Assembly: GCA_029204045.2 (NCBI GenBank)
Contig: CM055072.1
Coordinates: 9,984,854-10,048,853, forward strand
Source of the DNA: Tillandsia leiboldiana
Taxonomy: Eukaryota; Streptophyta; Magnoliopsida; Poales; Bromeliaceae
DNA length: 64,000 bases
Direction: 5' to 3'
Shown piece after piece: positions 11,784 through 24,064 of the stretch. Below the pieces are notes generated by a model, which was not told the DNA's origin, searched no databases, and worked only from the letters and a program-made list of their open reading frames with translations. Each line of letters begins with the position of its first letter. Position 1 is the first letter of the stretch. Made by a program: the position numbers and the translations under genes.

Positions 11784-12854
11784 TGTAAGGTACCGGATTT
11801 TCGGCACATAAATAAATGTAAATAAAGATGGTATGAAATACTATTGTTATGAAAGTTAGGGAAGTAAAGAATATTTGGACGCGAGTTGGGCCCAAATCGG
11901 GTTAAAACGGAGAGATCTAAAAATTTATTTGAGAAAGGGGGCCCATATTTTTAGTGGAAAATTCACAGTGTCGGAAAATTCCGAGAAAATTACGGGAGCC
12001 CCGTAAATATGTTTTAAGACCACAGAAAAAGTTTCACGTTGATCGGATGCCGGATAGAGAGAACGGGCTCCGTCAACAGTGTCAGAAAATTCTGAGAAAA
12101 TTTGGGGAGCTTCGTAATTATGTTTTAAGATCACAGTAAAAGTTTCGTGTTGATCGGATACCCGGATTGCGAGAACGGGGTCCGCCAATGATTCTAAATA
12201 CAACGAGGCTTTTGGTGGCCCAGAAATGGCCCAAACTGAAAATTTAAAATTTTCTGTGGTAAATTAAGCTGAAACGAAGCCGCCTGTCAAATTTGGACAG
12301 AAACGGACGAAAAACGGACAGAAAACGGGACAAAAACGGATTCCCAAGGCGCGCGGCGCGCTGCGCAATGCGCACAGCTGGCGCGCACAGATGCGCGGGA
12401 CGCGCGCCGCGGCGTGGGGGGCGCCGCCTGGACCCGGTGCGCGCCCCCTTCGTGGTGAACCGCCACCCGATGGTTTCCCATTGGGCGGTCCTGTGGACCG
12501 GGTCCACGGACCACCCTCCTTCCTTTTCTCCTTCTTTTTCTTTTCTTCTTCTTCCTTCTCCCCCGCAGACCTTCCCTCCTCTCTGTTCTCTTCTTCTTCT
12601 CCAACCGAGCATCGAGAGAGAGAGTTCTCTTCTTCTTCTCCAACCGAGCATAAGAGGAGGAAATTTTGTGAGAGGGAACGGCGTGACTGTACGAGGTAAG
12701 TCCCGCACGTTATTTTTCATTATTTTTGGCACAGTTTTTAGGCCTCCTTTGGGTTTGGATTTGACCCCATACCGTGTTACGTGTTAGGAACCGAGTTATA
12801 CTGTGCCGTTTTGCTGCGCGGACTGTCGGGGGGCAATTTTGGCGCGCCTCGTTT

Positions 12855-13355
12855 TGCATGCCAGTTGTGAAAGAAATGCACCATTTTGCGTGCGGATTCA
12901 GAAAATATGCCCAGTTTTGGATGCAAACTCGGAAAACATACACCGTTTTGCGTGCAACATTGAAGAAGAAACATGCATCATTTTGCGTGCCAATTCGAGG
13001 TACGTGCTCCGTTTTGCGTGCAGGTTGGATTAATGTGCACCGTTTTACGTGCAGTCTCTAATATTGCGCATCGTTTTACGTGCAGGGTTAGGAAAATGTG
13101 CACCGTTTTGCGTGCAATCCTACAGTCAGACGTGCACCGTTTTACGTGCAGATTCGAGGTACGTGTATCGTTTTGCGTGCAGGTTGTATAGTCGCGCACC
13201 ATTTTGCGTGCAGGATAAAATGGCGCGCATCGTTTTGCGTGAGGATTTGTAATGACGTGCACCGTTTTGCGTGCAGGTTTGGAAGACGTGCACCATTTTG
13301 CGTGCAGACTCGAGGGAGGTGCACCGTTTTGCGTGCAAGCTCGAGGGAACAAGTG
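12855..13355 (+). repeat. Array of about 16 CCGTTTTGCGTGCA units
   Basis: A 14-16 bp core (ACCGTTTTGCGTGCA, variants with CAT for CCG or TAC for TGC) recurs about every 30-35 bp. The cores are well kept and separated by variable spacers. It lies inside the 11784-16126 LTR, downstream of the donor-like site. Confidence 0.9.
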
Positions 13356-14138
13356 GAATCGCGCGAAGACCAATTGCAAGTGTCTACAAGCAATTGGGTG
13401 CACCACAAGGTGGGGGATTCTGCCGAAATTGGTTGACCTCTCCCCTTGCTCCTTTGCTTTTCGATCTAGAAGCATGATAGTAGCCTGTTAGAGGCGTTAG
13501 GTAATCATGATTATTATTGCATGTGTAGAGAGATATAGATGAAAAGTGTAACTGTTGGTTGCCAAGGACAGATGATAAATGTGCATGTGTAGAGATATTT
13601 AGAGGAAAAGTGACATTTATGATTGATCCAAATAGGGGATAAACTGGTATGTGTAGATGGACACAGATGGAAAATGCAACTGTTGGTTGCCAAAAAGGAG
13701 ATAATTAATTTGCATGTGTAAAAGAATTAGGGGAAAAATGCAATTCTTGACTTATCTAATTTGATGATAATTGTATGCATAGAGGATAAATATTATTTTT
13801 ATGATGGATATGAAAATAATTGCATGCGTAGAAATGAATAATTATGTGATGACTGTGATCATGTAGGGTACAACCCTAGGAATCATGTGACATAAGGGAA
13901 CAGAACTTGTTGGTAGTAAGACTAGGAGAAAACCTAGTTTAGGGGTTTGACGAGTGACATCAAACTTAGGAGTTATCCTAGGATTTAACGAGTGGCATTG
14001 TCTTAGGAGATAACCTAAGGACATTGGATAGAGTGATCAACATAGAGTCAAGGAACTCTAGAATGAGTGTGACATGGAACTTAGGTGAAGGGAACCTAAG
14101 GTAAACTAGAGGAGTTTAAACCCACAGACAGGAAAATA

Positions 14139-14400
14139 GAAAAATGGATCAAATGTGGAGACATGAAAGGGAAAATAGGAAATTAGAGTCAGTGTAACTC
14201 TAAATTAATAATGGAACAGGATAATAGAGTTAAGTTAACTCTAGGATTCAGTAAGGAATCACGAAAATGGGAAAAGTGGATCAAGTGTGGAGACATGAAA
14301 GGGAAAACAGGAAATTAGAGTCAGTGTAACTCTAAGTTAAAAGTGAAATTGGAAAATAGAGTTAAGTTAACTCTAGGATTCAGTGAGGAATCAGGAAAGG
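14139..14400 (+). repeat. Tandem duplication of about 132 bp
   Basis: Two adjacent copies share GTGGAGACATGAAAGGGAAA, AATTAGAGTCAGTGTAACTC and AGAGTTAAGTTAACTCTAGG with scattered differences. A looser family of GCATGTGTAG repeats occupies 13515-13830 of the same LTR. Confidence 0.8.
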
Positions 14401-14854
14401 GGGATGAGATCCCAAGGCTAAAGAATTAAACAGTTATAACCCTAGAAGGTCATAGGGTGTCTGGGCAAATGGACAATAACTTTAACTTCAATTTGAGTTA
14501 AATAAAGGAAAGTGAAATGTTTAAGAGGCCAGGAGACTCTCTAGTTACCCGTGGGGCAAGACTTAGGGTAAAGGATGAAAAAGTGATTAATGATCAAGAC
14601 AAGCAAATTGCTCGAGATAGAGCGGAAGTGGTTAATAAGCAAGACAAGCAAACTGCTTAAGACAAAGAGAACAAAAAGAGAAATGGTATGAGTCCAAGTG
14701 ACTTCTAGTTATCCTTATGGCGAGACCTAGGATAAGAGGTAAATTGTTGTAAAAAGGTAAAGTTTAAAAGCAAGCTAAAAGTGGCTAAAAAGCATAAAGA
14801 AAATGTAAATGGCGCCTTCGAATTTGAGACTCGTCAAGTGGAGCAGGACTCCCT

Positions 14855-15222
14855 GGGCAGTGACCCGTCGGACGAGGTACTTTCGAAAGGCTTAAAGTGA
14901 AAGCAAAGAGCTAAATGCTCAAAGGAAAGAGAAAGAGATTTGCCAGTGGCAAAAAGGGGAGCTATAAGCTCGAATAAGAAAGAAAAGCAAGTGTTCAAAG
15001 GCAAAGAGGCTAAGAACTAAAGTAAAAAGAGAAAGAAAAAAAAAAGAGAAAGAAAAAGAAAAGAAAAGAAAGAAAATTAAAGATAAAACGGGCGTACCTC
15101 CGAGGGCGAACGTACAACTGTCAGGAGTTGGACAGGGTCCCTCTCCCGGGCAGCGACCCGTATGACAGGTTCTAGAGTACTCTTGTCAGAGTTGGGCAGT
15201 GACCCTATCGGGCAGTGTCCCG
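14855..15222 (+). repeat. Four small GGG-CAGYGA-CCC hairpins
   Basis: GGG or CGGG stems close a 6-nt loop CAGTGA, CAGCGA or CAGTGT at 14855-14866, 15147-15160, 15194-15205 and 15209-15222. They may be short RNA hairpins or a short dispersed repeat. Confidence 0.5.
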
Positions 15223-16131
15223 TATGACAAGTCCCCCCGGCAGGACGGGGTAACACTTGCGAGTGTTATCGGCAACCTTAGAAATCTTATCTTATGGTAG
15301 CAGGACTACCGGGCTGGGGCCCGTTGGATAAGAATTTCTGAGGGTTAACTTGAACTAAAGCACCAAAAATTTAAAGAATAAAGAGAAAATAGAGTGGCCA
15401 AGATGGCCGGGTTAGTTTGACCCTGTATACAGCGGCATAGTGGCCGAGTTGGTGCTTAGCAGCCTAGTGTGGCTAGACAGAGTAGTGCTGGGTCGATGAG
15501 TATACACAGATAGTGTAGTGATATATTATATTGCATAGCCGCATATTGATGTTGAGGATTTTAGTTTCCTAGCACTCTATTATTATTGCTTCCATTGGAC
15601 CAAGTGGTGTAGGACACTTTTTCTCAGTGGCTGAACCCACTGGGAACTCAGTTGTAGTTCTCACACCCCTTGGGTGACCTCCCCACAGGTTCGGATATGG
15701 ATGCAGCGATCGAGACGTTTCAGATGCAGACGGCGAGGCATACGACTGGGGCAAGGGCCCAGCAGCATAGAGACCTAGAGGGTCTAGCAGAGGTATCCAT
15801 TTTATATATTTCTTGAGTGAACTTTGTATGGTGAGGAATTTATGTAAAGGAATTGTAATAATTTTATATTGCAAGTTCAGAAATGTAAGTGTAATAAAGT
15901 AAGGCATGGTTCACTCTTGTATGCTTTCATTTCCGCATTAACTGTTGTTATTGAATGAAAGTTTTAATTTGTAGTGATTTTTAGTACTCTGATATTGAGC
16001 TTCCGCATACACTTGTTGTGTTATTATGGATGTTACCGTTCCTTTCGGGTAGGAAAATGTCTTACCCGATTGGCGGGTCTGTTGGCGTGCCCGAATCGTA
16101 CAAATTGGCGGACTCGGGGCGTGACACGCCT

Positions 16132-16340
16132 CGTCCCTCAAAACATGGAGCGCGCAGTTCAACGATTGCGTAAACCCTTTAACACAAGGAGGCTCTCAAG
16201 TAGTCTCTCCATCACCACCATCCACGATTCTGCCTCCAAAGGCTCCAACTCAATTCAACAAATCGGGGTGGTTTATTTGTCAAAATTGGCTCCATCGATC
16301 GATGATGTCCCACAGCTCATCAACTGTCAGCTATCCACGC
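16132..16340 (-). pseudogene. gag: Ty3/gypsy gag fragment
   Basis: The minus strand encodes ELEPLEAESWMVVMERL, matching SVEPWEAETWITAMERH in the gag at 21645, with stops and frameshifts around it. It is the upstream piece of the remnant at 9430-11783; the two are separated by the solo LTR 11784-16126. At about 16340 it joins LTR sequence directly. No gag N-terminus or PBS is present, which indicates a deletion. Confidence 0.7.
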
Positions 16341-17557
16341 CCCGGGGTCGAAACTACGACCCGGGCCTGCCAACAGATCCGCCGCCTATGCAAAACCCCG
16401 CATAAGCGAAGCGTCTAACCTGCAAGAAAAGGTACTACAACTAACAGATATCAGAGCTATAAGATAAATCTGCTGTAAAATTTAAAACCAATCATCTGTA
16501 CAACTGGAAAAATAAAGATACAAAGTGCACCTCCCATAAATAATAATCAGACAATATTCCTCAAATACAAAACTCAAAGCTCAACAGGGAGGTAATCCTG
16601 AAATGAATAATACATCAGTGTACAGGCTCTCAATACAAGTCATCCTCACTACAATAATCTCTCAAAGGTAAGAATAAAACTAATCCACAGACTGCACTAT
16701 AAGTCTCCAATGTGGGGGTACAGCTACTCTCCAAAGACAGGTAGGGATCTAGCTCGCGACTCCCTCGCCTCGAACAGCAACAGCAGAATCAGCATCTCCC
16801 ATAGATGACTCTGCAAAACAAAGGAGAGGAAAGAAAAAGGAGGGGGAGAACCCCCAACGGGTGTGAGAACTACATCAATACGTAGTTCTCAGTGGGTACC
16901 GCCACCAAGCCCGACGGTCTGCCCACTAAGTCTACAAGAGGCATAAGATAACAATGCAGGAAAACTGAACAAGAAAAACTGGAGGTACTCTACAGCTATC
17001 ATGCCTCTATCTAAATGCTCAATGGGTGGTACAGATAAAAAGATATGCAACTACTCGCACCTAAGGTGCTCAATCGACCCAATCGAAATGACTGCCTCCT
17101 CGGGCCAGTCAAGCCTGCGCCTACCTACTGCCGTTACATCCGAAGACCGGACTTACGTAGGGCGTCTGTGACTGCCAAAACTGGCCCAGCCAGAAGGACT
17201 GCGTCGACAAGTCGCGATACAAAAGTAACAGATCCACTCCGGACGTGGCACTCGAGGGGCGCGACCCTACCGAGGAAAAATGTATCCGCGCACTCTGTCG
17301 AGCTCAAAGTGGTTCCTGCAGGCTATAGTCAAAATCCACGCTCACTCTCAGAACGGAAGGACCCAAGATACTCAAACATTTAGCACAACGGTCGGAGTAC
17401 TCTCGACGACTCAGCTGATCAGCTCTCTCGAAACTCGAGACACTAGCAAACTCCACCAACTCGTGGCACAAAACACACTGGCTGGAGATACTCCACAGCC
17501 GGGATCGACCCACAACTCAGGGCTAATAAAACTGGTCGGACAACACTCCACGACCCG
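16341..17557 (-). mobile_element. 3' part of a Group I LTR (minus), interrupted
   Basis: Starting at CACGCCCCGGGGTCG, this is the reverse complement of the 3' part of a Group I LTR. It includes the acceptor-like GTTTTGCAG (minus, about 16811) and the blocks that flank it. The usual TGT terminus and PBS are gone. It continues after the inserted element at 27854-28108, then is cut by the LTR at 28109. The 5' half is not in the window. Confidence 0.78.
17553..17557. repeat. Target-site duplication ACCCG (left)
   Basis: ACCCG at 17553-17557 is repeated at 27849-27853 just outside the element. Confidence 0.95.
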
Positions 17558-20500
17558 TGTGGGGACCCGAATCCCCGCTTAAGGGTTATTGTTGGATTAG
17601 TGTCTTCGGGAGGTGTTTGTGCACGTGTCGGGCCCAAGTTATTGGATTTCTGGAGTAATTGGAGCATGATTGCTTGCTGGAGGCCCATTGTGGGTGATTG
17701 AGGTTTTTGCGCGCTTATTGGAACCAAGGATTTGACCCGGCATGAAAAATGGATCAAGTTTACTTTTCCGGGAATTTTTGGAAAATTTTAGGAGTGGAAT
17801 TTGGCCGATCGGACTTCGGATTTGGATTCAGCGCGCGAAAACGGTCAAGATGGACTATTTACTTGTATTTTTCGGAGTCCGGATGCGAAAACACGCATTT
17901 CGAGGTTTTGGTACTGTTCCGGCGGCCGGAGAGGCGCCGGCGGCGGCGGCGGGCGGCGGAGCGCGGCGGTTGCCGGCGGCGGAGGCGCGCGGTCCACCGC
18001 GGAGGCGTGCACACGGGCGCTCGCCACGTGGCGCCTCCCGGTTGGCGGGCGCAGTGGCGCGGTCCACGGGTTTGGCGGGGTGTACGGTGGACCGAGGGCT
18101 AGCCACGTGTCGCTTGGTGGTTGGTTGGGCGTTGTGCGCGCGGTCCACGGGTGGGGAGCTGGTACGTCGGGCCGCGTGCCCGACAGGCACGCGTGGGCGC
18201 ACGTGGGGCGCGGCGTGGGCGCGTTGACCCGAGGCTCCCGGCGTGGGTGCCACGTGTCGTCGCGGGATTCGGCCACGTGGCGCATGGCTGTTGGCCCAAA
18301 CAGCTGTTTGCTGTTTGGGTGTACATGTGGCGGCCTGCGGTTTTTCCGGGCGTGAACAGTAACGGGCCGGGCCCGTTACTGTAGCAGCCCGGAAGTACCG
18401 GGCGCCCGAATCTTTGGGCCAAAAGTCCAAAGTGCGAATTTTTGGGCTGGGCCTATAAATAGCTGTCTTGTGAGGGAGTTTTGCCCCCTTTCCCGAGCTT
18501 CCCTGCCCATGGCCCCTTTAGGAAAGTTGTAGATCTTCGTGTTGCGCATCTTCTGGCAGAGGCCCGGATTTTTTTGGAAGCCGCGGCGTCGATGGCTTCG
18601 GCATCAGAGCGCAGTGCGACGATTTTCTGTTGGAGGCCCGTTTCCGACGCACTTCAGTCTGAGAGGTCTACAGAGCTACCCTGACTGTATTTTTGGACAA
18701 TTTTTGCGGCGTTGGATTCAAGAGAGGTATATCTTCGACTTTTGTGTTGAGTGTTTCATCTAGATTTGGGTTTTTGGCACGGTTTTCGAGGCTTTACTGA
18801 GCCCCTTTTGTGCTGGTGAGGTTTCTGGACAGCAAGGCCTTCGCGGATTTTTATCTCCACATCCCGACAACGAAATTCGAGGTTTCAAGGCTCTATCGAC
18901 ATCTACACTTCGCGAGGATCGCCGTCATATTTTTACTGGAATTTTTGGAGGCTGTTTTACAGGTAAACATTTCGCAGAAAGAGGACTGTTCCTCACAGAT
19001 TTTTAATATGTGAAATTTTGAGGAATTAAGTGTAATTCTTGGATCTATTATGTACCCAGGATGCTTTGAACACTACTTTGGTACTGTTGGCTTGGGGATT
19101 GTGCTCGTATATCTGTTTCTGGGCTTTCTTAGCTATACGACCCTGGACAGTTGTGCACCTTCAGGTGGGTGGCCCTGTCCCCAAGAATGATGGAATGTAC
19201 ATTAAATCTGCTATAGTAGGACCATGCATAATAGTGATATTCCTATGTAGCATGCTAGAATGTGATAGCTGTTGATTCTAGAGTTATATGATGATCATGC
19301 GATCTCTTGTTCCTACTCTGTAAAATTGTTATTATTATCTTGGAATTTGACCTAGCACCCCCGTCATATGCAGCATGTGCAGCCAGACTGTAGAAAACTT
19401 CAACTTGGGCTAGGTTCATACTGCTTTAGACATCCACACTTCTTTTCTTTCCTGGACATAGTGTTTTACTCGCCCGGGTAGTGGGCCGAGTGGTCGGGTT
19501 TTTTTTAGTGTGGGATGCTTTTTACACTCGTGCTTGGGAGCAGAGTGGAGTCTGGTAGATATAGTTGATCGTTCATCTAGGGCGGGAGCCGTTGGTAGAC
19601 GGCGGTCCCGAGATGTTTTGGTTTCTTGTTTATTTGTCGCCACTGCGTCAGTGGCAGCTTTGTACCAGTGATAGCAGGACATTGAACCCAGAACTATTTT
19701 TGGACACACATATAATTTTAGTCAACCAATGTTTTCTTCCGAGCATCGTGGAGTCGCCGAGTCTGTTCTTGTTTGATTGGACAAAGGCATTAGCTCTACG
19801 AGGCTTGGATATAAAGCTTGTTTTCAATTGTTTTCCTAAAAAGAACTAAAAATCATTAAATATGGATTTCTTTCAGATCAAATGGCTTTCAATAAGAAAT
19901 ATCACCTTTTTCCGACAAATTTAACCACCCGAGATGGTTCGAGTGGTCTGGGTTTCAAGGTCTGCATTTTTCCTTTGGGACGAGAACAACGAGAGACTAG
20001 GCCTAGAGCATGTTCTTGTTTGATTAGGGTTGTAGGTTCTAGTCTTTCGGGGTTCCCGGACCCTTTATTGTGTTTGTTGTGGAGTTATCCTGTCAGTGAT
20101 GCCTGTTTTAGGAAGCCGTTGGGTTGACAGCGGTCCCGACTGTCGAGTGTCCCTTGTTGCTCAGGATAGAGAGCAGGGATGGGGGATAGTATAGCTATAT
20201 TGTTGAGTCGGGTGGGATTGCACCAGATTATCGACTCGGGTTATTATTTCGGTAATCGCGAACTGTGGGCGGTTTGACCGATTAGTGTTATACATCAGTT
20301 GGGGCTGGGTTTTGCATTGTGGATTGAGTGAGTCTCCACTTTGAGCATTGTGTCGACTTTTGCCTCATTGGCTGAGATACTTGACAGAGCTGTTGGACAT
20401 GGGTTACTTTTGACTCGAGTGGGTCGCTCCCCTCGAGTGCCACTCCGAAGTAGGCGAGACCGGGTTGTTGTAACCGGCGTCGAGATTGAGCTTTAGACCG

Positions 20501-21342
20501 GGTAGTTGTAACCGGCGTTGAGATTGAGCTTTAGACCGGGTTGTTGTAACCGGCGTGAGATTGAGTTCTTCTATCGTGACTTGTCAACGCCGTCCCTCTG
20601 GCTGGCCCAGATGTGGCAGTCACGGACACCCTACGGTAGACCCGTCCTGTTGAGGATGTGCGGCAGTAGGTGGTCGCTGGTTTGACTGGACCCTGTGTGG
20701 CAGTCATTATTAGATTGGGTTACTACACCTGAGAGTTAGTAGATGCATCATGTTTTCCATCTGTTTCACTTGTTGAGCATCTAGATAGGGGCATAGTAGC
20801 TGTAGAGATATTCTTTTCCAGCTCTTCTTTCAGTATTTCATTTATTACCTTATGCCTCTAGTAGACTTAGTGGGCAGACCGTTTGGCTTGTTGACGGCAC
20901 CCACTGAGAACTACTGTGGGATGTAGTTCTCACACCCGTCGTGGTGTATTTTTCCCCAGGGACTTCTACTCCTGTTCCTGCTGTTCCAGCTGCTGTTTCT
21001 TCAGAGCGAGGTAAGGGAGTCGCGAGCTAGTTCCCTACCAGACATCGTCGTCCAGAGAGTAGATGTACCCACTTTTTACATTTTGAGAGTTACTTGTTGT
21101 TGAGAGACATTGTAGCGAGGTATAGAGTTGTACTTTTATTTCAGAGTTGAGCGACTTTTGTACTTGTGGTGAGGGCTTGGAGTTGTATTTATTCTATTTA
21201 TAGCAGTTTATTTTCAGCTCTGATATCTGTTTAGTATAGTATCTCTTATGCAGGTTAGACGCTTCGTCTATACGGGGTTCACCGTATGGGCGGCGGATCT
21301 GTTAGCGAGCCCGGGTCGCAGTTTCGACCCCGGGGCGTGACA
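17558..21342 (+). mobile_element. 5' LTR of the gag-only element
   Basis: Runs from TGTGGGGACCCG to GGGGCGTGACA, 3,785 bp. U3 holds a GC-rich tract with CACGTG at 18025, 18104, 18200, 18251 and 18274. A TATA box is at 18454. Donor-like candidates follow (CAG|GTAAAC near 18961), and an acceptor-like TTTTTCCCCAG ends at 20959, 383 bp before the LTR end. A triple repeat of about 39 bp (GTTGTAACCGGCG blocks) lies at 20458-20572. Open frames up to 184 codons in the GC-rich part are compositional. Confidence 0.95.
18454..18460 (+). promoter_or_regulatory. TATA box of 5' LTR
   Basis: TATAAAT within GGGCCTATAAATAGC, right after the G-box rich U3; an identical element lies at 24959-24965 in the 3' LTR. 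Confidence 0.75.
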
Positions 21343-21350
21343 GATTAGAG

Positions 21351-21363
21351 TGGTATCAGAGCC
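21351..21363 (+). other. Primer binding site (Met-tRNA type)
   Basis: TGGTATCAGAGCC begins 8 nt after the 5' LTR end at 21342. Confidence 0.95.
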
Positions 21364-21644
21364 TAGGTTGTAGGTCATTGAGGATTTAGAAACCCTAGGC
21401 TTGTGGTTGGACATTAGGATGACTACGTGAGAGTCATGACTGTTAGCGAGAGTCCTGATTGAGTTTTATGCCTCTCCCAAGGGATGGGATGAGTGATTGG
21501 CATGTTTATTCTCCTAAGCGATTATGTTGGCTGCAGACAACATAATGTTGTGGAATGGATGACATGTCTTAGACTTTCGCGAGATTGGGTCGAGTGTTGT
21601 TTGGTGCTGTCCTGATGTTTGCATGTGGATTGCAGGTGAGCACG

Positions 21645-22874
21645 ATGCCTCCCCGACGTAGGATGCAGACACGTTCTCAGCCTTCCTCCTCCCTTGAGCC
21701 TGAGCAGGAGGAGTCAGCACTGGGTCAGCAGAGTGAGGTGCAGGAGCTTCGGGCTCAGATGGCCCATTTGACAGAGATTTCACAGCGTCAGGAGGAGGCC
21801 GTGGACCGGATGATCCGTAAGATGGAGCAGAGGGCGCAGTCAGCTGTAGCACCCCCTGAGAGTTTCCCCGCACCTTCTTCGCCAGTTGTGGCACCCCCAA
21901 TTGTACCAGCAGCGCAGGCAGCCCCTACAGCACCGGTTATCAGTGGTCGGCCGTCCGGGACGGCAGGACAGTTGACCCCTGCAGAGCAGCGTGAGGTGGT
22001 TGACTTGTTGATGAGGTTCCGTCAGTTAGATCCACCCCATTTTTCTGAATTGAGTGTAGAGCCGTGGGAGGCTGAGACTTGGATCACGGCCATGGAGCGT
22101 CATTTTGAGAGTTCGTTCATTCAGGAGCGGTTTCAGGTGCTGTTGGCGACACACTTCTTAGAGCGCAACGCCGAGGCTTGGTGGCGGCGTGTGCGACCTA
22201 CTGGTCCGCCTGGGACGCAGCTTCTCTCTTGGGCGGAGTTCTGCAGTCTATTTCTTGGAGCCTTTTTCCCGGAGAGCGTCAGGCAGAGGTTAGAGGAGCA
22301 GCTGAAGAATCTCCGTCAGGGAGATCGTCCCGTGCATGAATACATCGCAGACTTCAATCAGTTGTTGGCCTGTGTACCGCACGCGGCCAGGGACGAGGCG
22401 CATCGGATTTATATGTTTGAGCGGGGTTTGCGCCATGAGATTTATCAGTTCGTCCGTTCGCGTAGATTGCAGACGTTGGATGCGTCTATGGAGCAAGCAC
22501 TTTATGTTGAGTGCGGAGAGGCGGTGATGGATGAGGTGGCTCCAGCTTCCGCAGTGATTCCAGGGGCGAAGCGCCCAGCACCGGTTGATGAGGGATAGAC
22601 GAGTCGGCAGGCACCTCCGAGGTCTCCCCGACCTCACCCTGAGGGTCGTGGGTTTCAGAGGCGCCAGAGATCTGGTGGGCCTCTGCAGCAGCCGCAGTAT
22701 CAGCAGCGACAGCCGTTTCAGCAGCAGTACCCCTGGCAGCAGCAGTATCGGCAGCAGCGACAGAAGCGGTGTGTCATCTGTGGCGGCCCTCATCCACCGT
22801 CGCAGTGTGACCAGAGACAGGGACGGTGTTTCTTATGTGGAGAGTTGGGACATTTTCGAGCGGCTTGTCCCTGA
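21645..22874 (+). pseudogene. gag: Ty3/gypsy gag, intact except one TAG
   Basis: Starts at ATG 21645 (protein MPPRRRMQTR). Upstream codons in frame lack an ATG near the real start. A coiled, Glu-rich N-terminus and a Pro-rich linker are followed by the retrotransposon gag domain (about residues 125-265, with EAWWRRV and LKNLRQGDR). One TAG at 22596-22598 interrupts the frame. Beyond it the same frame continues through a Gln-rich linker and two Cys clusters: CVICGGPHPPSQC and the knuckle C-x2-C-x4-H-x4-C (CFLCGELGHFRAAC), ending at TGA 22872-22874. The homologous gag at 1098-5110 has Gln where this has TAG, so a CAG-to-TAG change is likely. As it stands only a 317-residue capsid part without nucleocapsid would be made. 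Confidence 0.9.
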
Positions 22875-24052
22875 GCCATTCTGTCAGTGCTACCCCTTGC
22901 TGTTGCACCCCCCTTGCCTGTTCAGGAAGCGGAGGCCCCTCCGATGTACCGTCAGACAGAGTGGGGTACGACGTCGGGACAGACGGGACGACGGTCTTCA
23001 GCACCCTGTGGACGGGTATACGCAACTCTGGTGGAGGGCACCCCAGCAGCAGATCCTATCGCCGTAGGTATGGTTTTATTTTCAGTCAGTTGAGTGAGCT
23101 TTTTCGTACCATGGCATCCTTTTGCATGATATCAGGGCATTTGCATCTCTGCATGGATAAAGGATAGGAATTTTGTTACACGCATGGGCGATCGGATTCT
23201 TCCCCGTATCCTACGAGCAGAGGTGAATGTTGGGGCGTGATCAGGACAACTGAGACCTTGGGAAGTGCACCGGCAGGTGTGCCGGTTCTGTTACAGCTCC
23301 ACGACTTAGATTGAGCACACGGGATGGACCAGCTGGTGCGGTATCGTGCAACAATTGATTGTGGGTTGAGAACTGTGACCTTCCCGCGAGTTGGACAACA
23401 GGAGATCATTTCCACAGGTCACCGAAGCATCCTTTCTGCAGTAGTGGCTTCAGCAGTGTTGGGTTTGGTGCTATCCGTTGAGCGTAGGTGACGCCTAGGA
23501 CTAGAGATTGTGTATCCAGGGGTCACGGTTAGGGTTGTGTTTCTTTTTAGGGGCACGGATAGACCGTAGCTACCATTTTTGTTGCCACAGCAGGAACGGC
23601 ATCAACACTTCTCTCCCTTTTTCTCACCTTTGTGCTGAAATTTGTGAACATGACGAAAGATTCGGAAGGCTACTCCAGAAATGGAGACGGTGCCCGAACC
23701 TGTTCTTGTTTGATTGGGGCGAGGGCACTGGCCTTTCGAAACTTCCGAACTTTTCGCTAATTTCAGTTGTTTTCTAACTTGGAGAGTTGGGGGTTGATGA
23801 CTTTCCTGCTGGTGGGGCCCTTACTTCTTCTGTTAAGTTTTGCGGCGTAATTAATGTAGTTTGGACGCGTATGGTTGGCTGTTCTTCCTCGTTCCCCAGT
23901 ATTTGGAATTTCTGAGGTTTATCCAGCTGTTGGACTCGCTTTGTGGAGAGTGTGTAGCGACTGGGGAGTTGGAAACGGTGTTGTTGGATGGTTACCCTTG
24001 GCTTTGAACTCCCTTTTGAGCCGTGTTTGTTTCGAGGACGAAACTTTCTTTT
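22875..24052 (+). pseudogene. Vestigial gag-protease junction and non-coding tail
   Basis: Just after gag, one frame reads GRVYATLVEGTPAADPIAVG, the usual gag-protease junction in these elements, up to about 23090. The active-site DSG is not found. From 23100 to 24052 I recognise no RT, RNase H or integrase sequence and see only short frames. The end (about 23990-24050) matches the pre-PPT region at 9320-9400 in reverse. Confidence 0.6.
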
Positions 24053-24064
24053 AGTGGGGGAGGA
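24053..24064 (+). other. Polypurine tract
   Basis: AGTGGGGGAGGA directly before the 3' LTR start at 24065, preceded by GAGGACGAAACTTTC. Confidence 0.92.

Larger units (their letters stand above)
11784..16126 (+). mobile_element. Solo LTR (third family), TSD CGCCT
   Basis: A 4,343-bp plus-strand solo LTR from TGTAAGGTACCGG to CGGGGCGTGACA, flanked by CGCCT. It contains a pyrimidine-rich stretch (12515-12660), a donor-like GAG|GTAAGT at 12696, the TTTTGCGTGCA array, a purine-rich stretch (15000-15085) and several internal duplications. Apart from the termini, its body does not align by eye with the other LTRs, so I treat it as a separate family. No coding sequence is recognised; small open frames in the array are repeat translations. 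It interrupts the minus-strand gypsy remnant, whose gag order continues at 16132. Confidence 0.9.

Noticed and set aside
12855..13355. CRISPR-like array (regular repeats with spacers)
   Set aside because: Repeats are only 14-16 bp, imperfect, with related spacers, inside a plant LTR and without cas genes.
16310..16350. PBS expected next to the minus-strand LTR at 16341
   Set aside because: No GCTCTGATACCA is present; the LTR joins gag sequence, so a deletion is the better reading.
17742..18430. Long frames on both strands (to 191 codons) in the LTR
   Set aside because: GC-rich U3 with few stops; the same frames recur in the 3' LTR with many non-synonymous changes and sit upstream of the TATA box.
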